DNA from: Zopfochytrium polystomum
Lineage: Eukaryota > Chytridiomycota > Chytridiomycetes > Chytridiales > Chytridiaceae
DNA: 10,551 nucleotides
Direction: 5' to 3'
NCBI GenBank assembly: GCA_025765615.1
Contig: JAIVFJ010000756.1
Span: forward strand, 1-10,551
A program made the position numbers and the translations under genes. The notes under the pieces were generated by a model. That model worked only from the letters and a program-made list of their open reading frames with translations, did not search any database and was not told the origin of the DNA. Within the stretch, counting starts at the first letter, position 1. Each line of letters starts with the position of its first letter. Below are positions 7,730-10,551 of the stretch, piece after piece.

Positions 7730-10551
7730 TCAATGGTGCGTTCCCACCTTTCCGCGCTGCAGTTTCCGCTCGGTGTTCTTCCGCGCGTTGTAGTACGGAA
7801 GCGAGTCGGGATCTTCCTGAGACATTCTCTCCACTTGCAGTCGGTCGAATTTCTCTCCAATATCCATCACATCCTGCCACGAGTGATACAGGGTGCGTAG
7901 CATAGCAGCAAACACGGTCAACACAATTGGGTTGTCCAAAAATGGAAGTCTTTTCGAACCTCGTGGTGACCGTTTAAACCGTCCATGTCGTTGAGCTGAC
8001 GCCCGTACGATAGTTCATACCATTGCTCGAAATCGTTCTATGAGCTTCTGTCTGCATTGGTCGACCAGCTTTGAGCAGTATCCAATGTCAAGGCGCGTTT
8101 GTCGAAGCTGGTCAACGCCCTCGCGATACTGCTGCTTGGATAGATTTGAGCTTCTCCAAAGCGGCGTACTCCTCCTCGTCGATAACAAGCTCGTCCTTCC
8201 TCCTTTAAGTAAGGTATGAGGAGAAGCATTGGAGACCGTCACGTGCTACCTTTCAAAGACTGTCCTCTCCGTTGTGTCTCTACATCTTGCTTGATTTATC
8301 GATGAGAGCTTTCTTTCGTTAATCGTCTCCAACAAGGTCTTTAGCGAGCTTTTTCTTCTCCTTCAGGACAGCTGGACACATGGTCTTCAATGGAAGTTCT
8401 CGCGCTCTCCCTCTCACATTTGTTCTCTCCAAGTATTCGGTAAATGTCACGGCCCCTTGTTCTTTGAAATTCTCAAACTCTTCCGATCGATGGTTGCCGA
8501 TGAGGAAATAGCAAGGCCTCCAGCTCCGCTGGTGAAGTTCGCGTTCGTTGAATAACCTGATTGCATATTTGATCCTTGGCGGGCTTCGTGCTTTTCAACA
8601 TTGGATTGGTTGGGAGAGGCGGAAGTCCAAATGGTGCCCCAGGTTTGGAGATGCTCGTCCCGCTGCAAAAATTTCAGAATATGCAATTCGAAGAATTCAC
8701 TCACTTCATCATCGTCGTCTTCGTGATCTAGTTTCAAGCGTTATCGTTTGCGCAGAAATCGCCCCGCTCGTTCCTGGAGCCTTGCGGTCGTGGGCGGCTC
8801 TTCTTTTTCGCATTCCCGAGGACGGAAGCGCTCTTCGGTACTTTCGATCCTGGAGCGAGTGGCGCCTTCGTATTTGGGGATTTTCAGCTGACTTTGCTTG
8901 GATGCTGACCAAAACTGTTTTGACTTACAGTCCAACACTGAACCCAGCAGCTCTCTGCCTCGCCAACACAGTCGTCTCGATCGAATTCCTGTAAATGTCT
9001 CAAATTCTGCCACTTAAGGATTCAGACCCACTGAAGGTTACACATTTGAAGGCATAGTCACCTCTGTGTCCCCATCAAAGACACCTTTATCACCGACCAA
9101 TCCACCTCCAAGCTGCATTCCAGGATTCGCAACCATTTTCTTAATCGTCCCTACCAATTCGTCCCTTCTCTGATTCGAGCATTCTATACAGAATCTTGAA
9201 TTGATTGAAGACCTCTCGAATCTGGCGCAAGCTGACGACTTCAAGCTCTGGCTCCTCATCGCGCAAGTACGCCTTGACTTGCTTCTGAAGCTCCATTCTT
9301 TGGCTTTCGCCAAAAACTTCGTACGAAATGTGGCTGCGAGATGCAAGGGCGTCGTGCATCGCCAGCTCCTGTTTGAGATCTTGGATCTCGTGCTCGTACT
9401 TCTTGATAAGGGCGAGTGGGTCGAATTGAACGTTCAGCTCAGGGGTGTTCGTTGACGCACATCATGCGCGTGGCGAATCGCAACGTGGAGATAGTTTCTT
9501 CAATATGGTCTCGCTCCCCTGCACTTCTCACTTAGAGTCCGCGGTGCTGCACGAAATCCTACAAACCCCAGATATTGGCAATCATCAGTTATTGCAGCTT
9601 CCACCGAGAGAATCTCGAAGGACATGAGTTAATTTGGACTGCCGATAGGGGATATGATCCCTAGTTGGATTGTTAAACGGATCGTGTAAGGAGAACTCTC
9701 AACTCAACCTTTTTGTCGGCCAACGCAATGATAACTTGCTCCAAGAAAGTAAGAGACTTATTGATGTCTATTACGACCTTAGTGTTCAAAAGTCGTGTCG
9801 CTTGCAGATTCCCTCACACATAGCTTCCTTCATAGACACTCCTTGCGTATGAGTTTTCGAGATTCGGTTCCGAACCAGCCAGATCCACCAGATTCAGTTA
9901 GACGATATCACCTTTCTCCGAGGGCTCCACTCTTGATCGAGACTATATGTAAACCGTGAAAATGCAGTGTGATCTATCAACAAGTATTGAGTGTTTCCAG
10001 TTTCAACCCCAACAGAGCCCAAACCTGGTGGAACTCTTGTTGAGTTGATGCTCCGCTATTGATCGATTCGTTTCTCCTTCAAATAGCAGGTTCAGAGCCT
10101 CCTCTTCGCTGTTGGCAATCTGAACGGTGAGCCTTTTACGTGGGAGGTTCCTGTTCGCAATGTCGTCCAGAATTAGCATTCGCCGCCTGCAACTTCTCAT
10201 TTGTTCAACTGACCGGTCTTGTCTTCCACCACAGTCATACTGGCTGGATCGATGGACTCGTTTGAAATAGACGAGAGCAGGTCGACGATCTGCTCATTAT
10301 AGATTTCGAGGTAGCTGATCCGAACAGTGTACGCAAACTGCGGCCGCTCCGCGATTTCCCTGAAAAGATGCGACAAAGCTCGTGGAATGAGACCGCGGTG
10401 CTTGTAGTTTTCCGTGGCACCAGTCCTGTGGGGGAGCGTTTGCGGCGAGGTTCGTAACAGGGAAATCCACGAAACTTTTCGAACACAAAAGTGCCACAAA
10501 AATTACATGGTGAACGTCTTCCCCGCACCCGTTGGCCGTACGCCATTATCG
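7730..10551 (-). CDS. KIF9: Kinesin-9 family motor (KIF9 type), partial: motor N-terminus outside the window, with frame breaks
   Basis: This is a microtubule motor associated with the axonemal central apparatus in ciliated cells. The window opens within the P-loop (AYGQ then TGAGKTFTM after a one-base repair). ATENYKHRGLIPRALSHLF and VRISYLEIYNEQIVDLL follow, then LLFEGETNRSIAEHQ, switch I NKSSTRSHCIFTVYI, switch II NLVDLAGSE, YINKSLTFLEQVIIAL, DHIPYRQSKLTHVLRDSLGG and TISTLRFATRMM. The neck/coil region LKQELAMHDALASRSHISYE and VVSLRQIREVFNQFKILY matches KIF9. C-terminal pieces EEFENFKEQG, LVIDEEEYAALEKLK, YCSKLVDQCRQKLIE and DPDSLPYYNARKNTERKLQR match the KIF9 tail, ending at TGA 7730-7732. 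Clear introns: 10426-10506, 10151-10213, 9974-10024, 9768-9817, 9661-9708, 9519-9566 and 8663-8704; others lie at about 8205-8250, 7882-7960 and 8900-8930. Frame changes are needed near 10532, 10130, 9866, 9712, 9590, 9450, 8480, 8140 and 8035, and two in-frame stops sit at 9943 and 9898. The linker between 8740 and 9120 is poorly conserved and its exons are unsure. Confidence 0.92.

Noticed and set aside
4759..10551. Alternative nuclear code with TAA/TAG as sense codons
   Set aside because: NOT3 ends at tandem TAA codons exactly where homologues end, while most internal stops vanish once single-base frame repairs are made. Only two in-frame stops in the kinesin remain.
1..10551. CRISPR arrays, insertion sequences, rRNA, tRNA or viral genes
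   Set aside because: No spaced repeats, terminal inverted repeats with a transposase, tRNA cloverleaf or viral hallmark proteins were seen on either strand.

Overview
This is a nuclear window from a eukaryote. Three protein genes carry short spliceosomal introns (about 42-193 bp, GT..AG, some with a TGCTAAT-like branch site), and a U6 snRNA gene is present. Kinesin-9 (KIF9 type) is normally kept only by lineages with motile cilia or flagella. Together with tiny introns, compact spacing and a fungal/opisthokont-looking NOT3 C-terminus, this favours a zoosporic (chytrid-like) fungus or a similar flagellated protist. The lineage is inference; no marker here fixes it.

Layout. Bases 1-522 (minus) hold the 5' end of an unrecognised protein gene that runs off the left edge; it has a Gly-rich N-terminus and one clear intron. 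Bases 523-1864 are mostly non-coding, with GT, CT and TTG simple repeats. A complete U6 snRNA gene lies at 1865-1988 (minus) with a T6 terminator and a TATA-like box upstream. Bases 2020-2755 hold no gene I can support; a TATA box and a short hairpin probably belong to the leader of the next gene. The plus-strand gene at 2756-4687 encodes a calcium-regulated ATP-Mg/Pi type mitochondrial carrier (SCaMC/APC): EF-hands followed by three carrier repeats. The minus-strand gene at 4759-7523 encodes CCR4-NOT subunit 3 (NOT3/CNOT3). Upstream of it on the same strand, 7730 to the right edge, is a kinesin-9 (KIF9-type) gene whose motor N-terminus lies outside the window.

The carrier and NOT3 genes converge with only 71 bp between their stop codons. 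KIF9 and NOT3 are head-to-tail with 206 bp between them, including an A-rich tract with three AATAAA hexamers. The genes share no pathway (mitochondrial nucleotide transport, mRNA deadenylation, ciliary motility, splicing).

The most striking property is that all three recognised genes are broken by many single-base frame changes, often in homopolymers, while the protein similarity continues unbroken in the neighbouring frame. The simplest reading is uncorrected indel error in a long-read assembly, so coding models here need frame repair before use. I found no convincing new molecular system.
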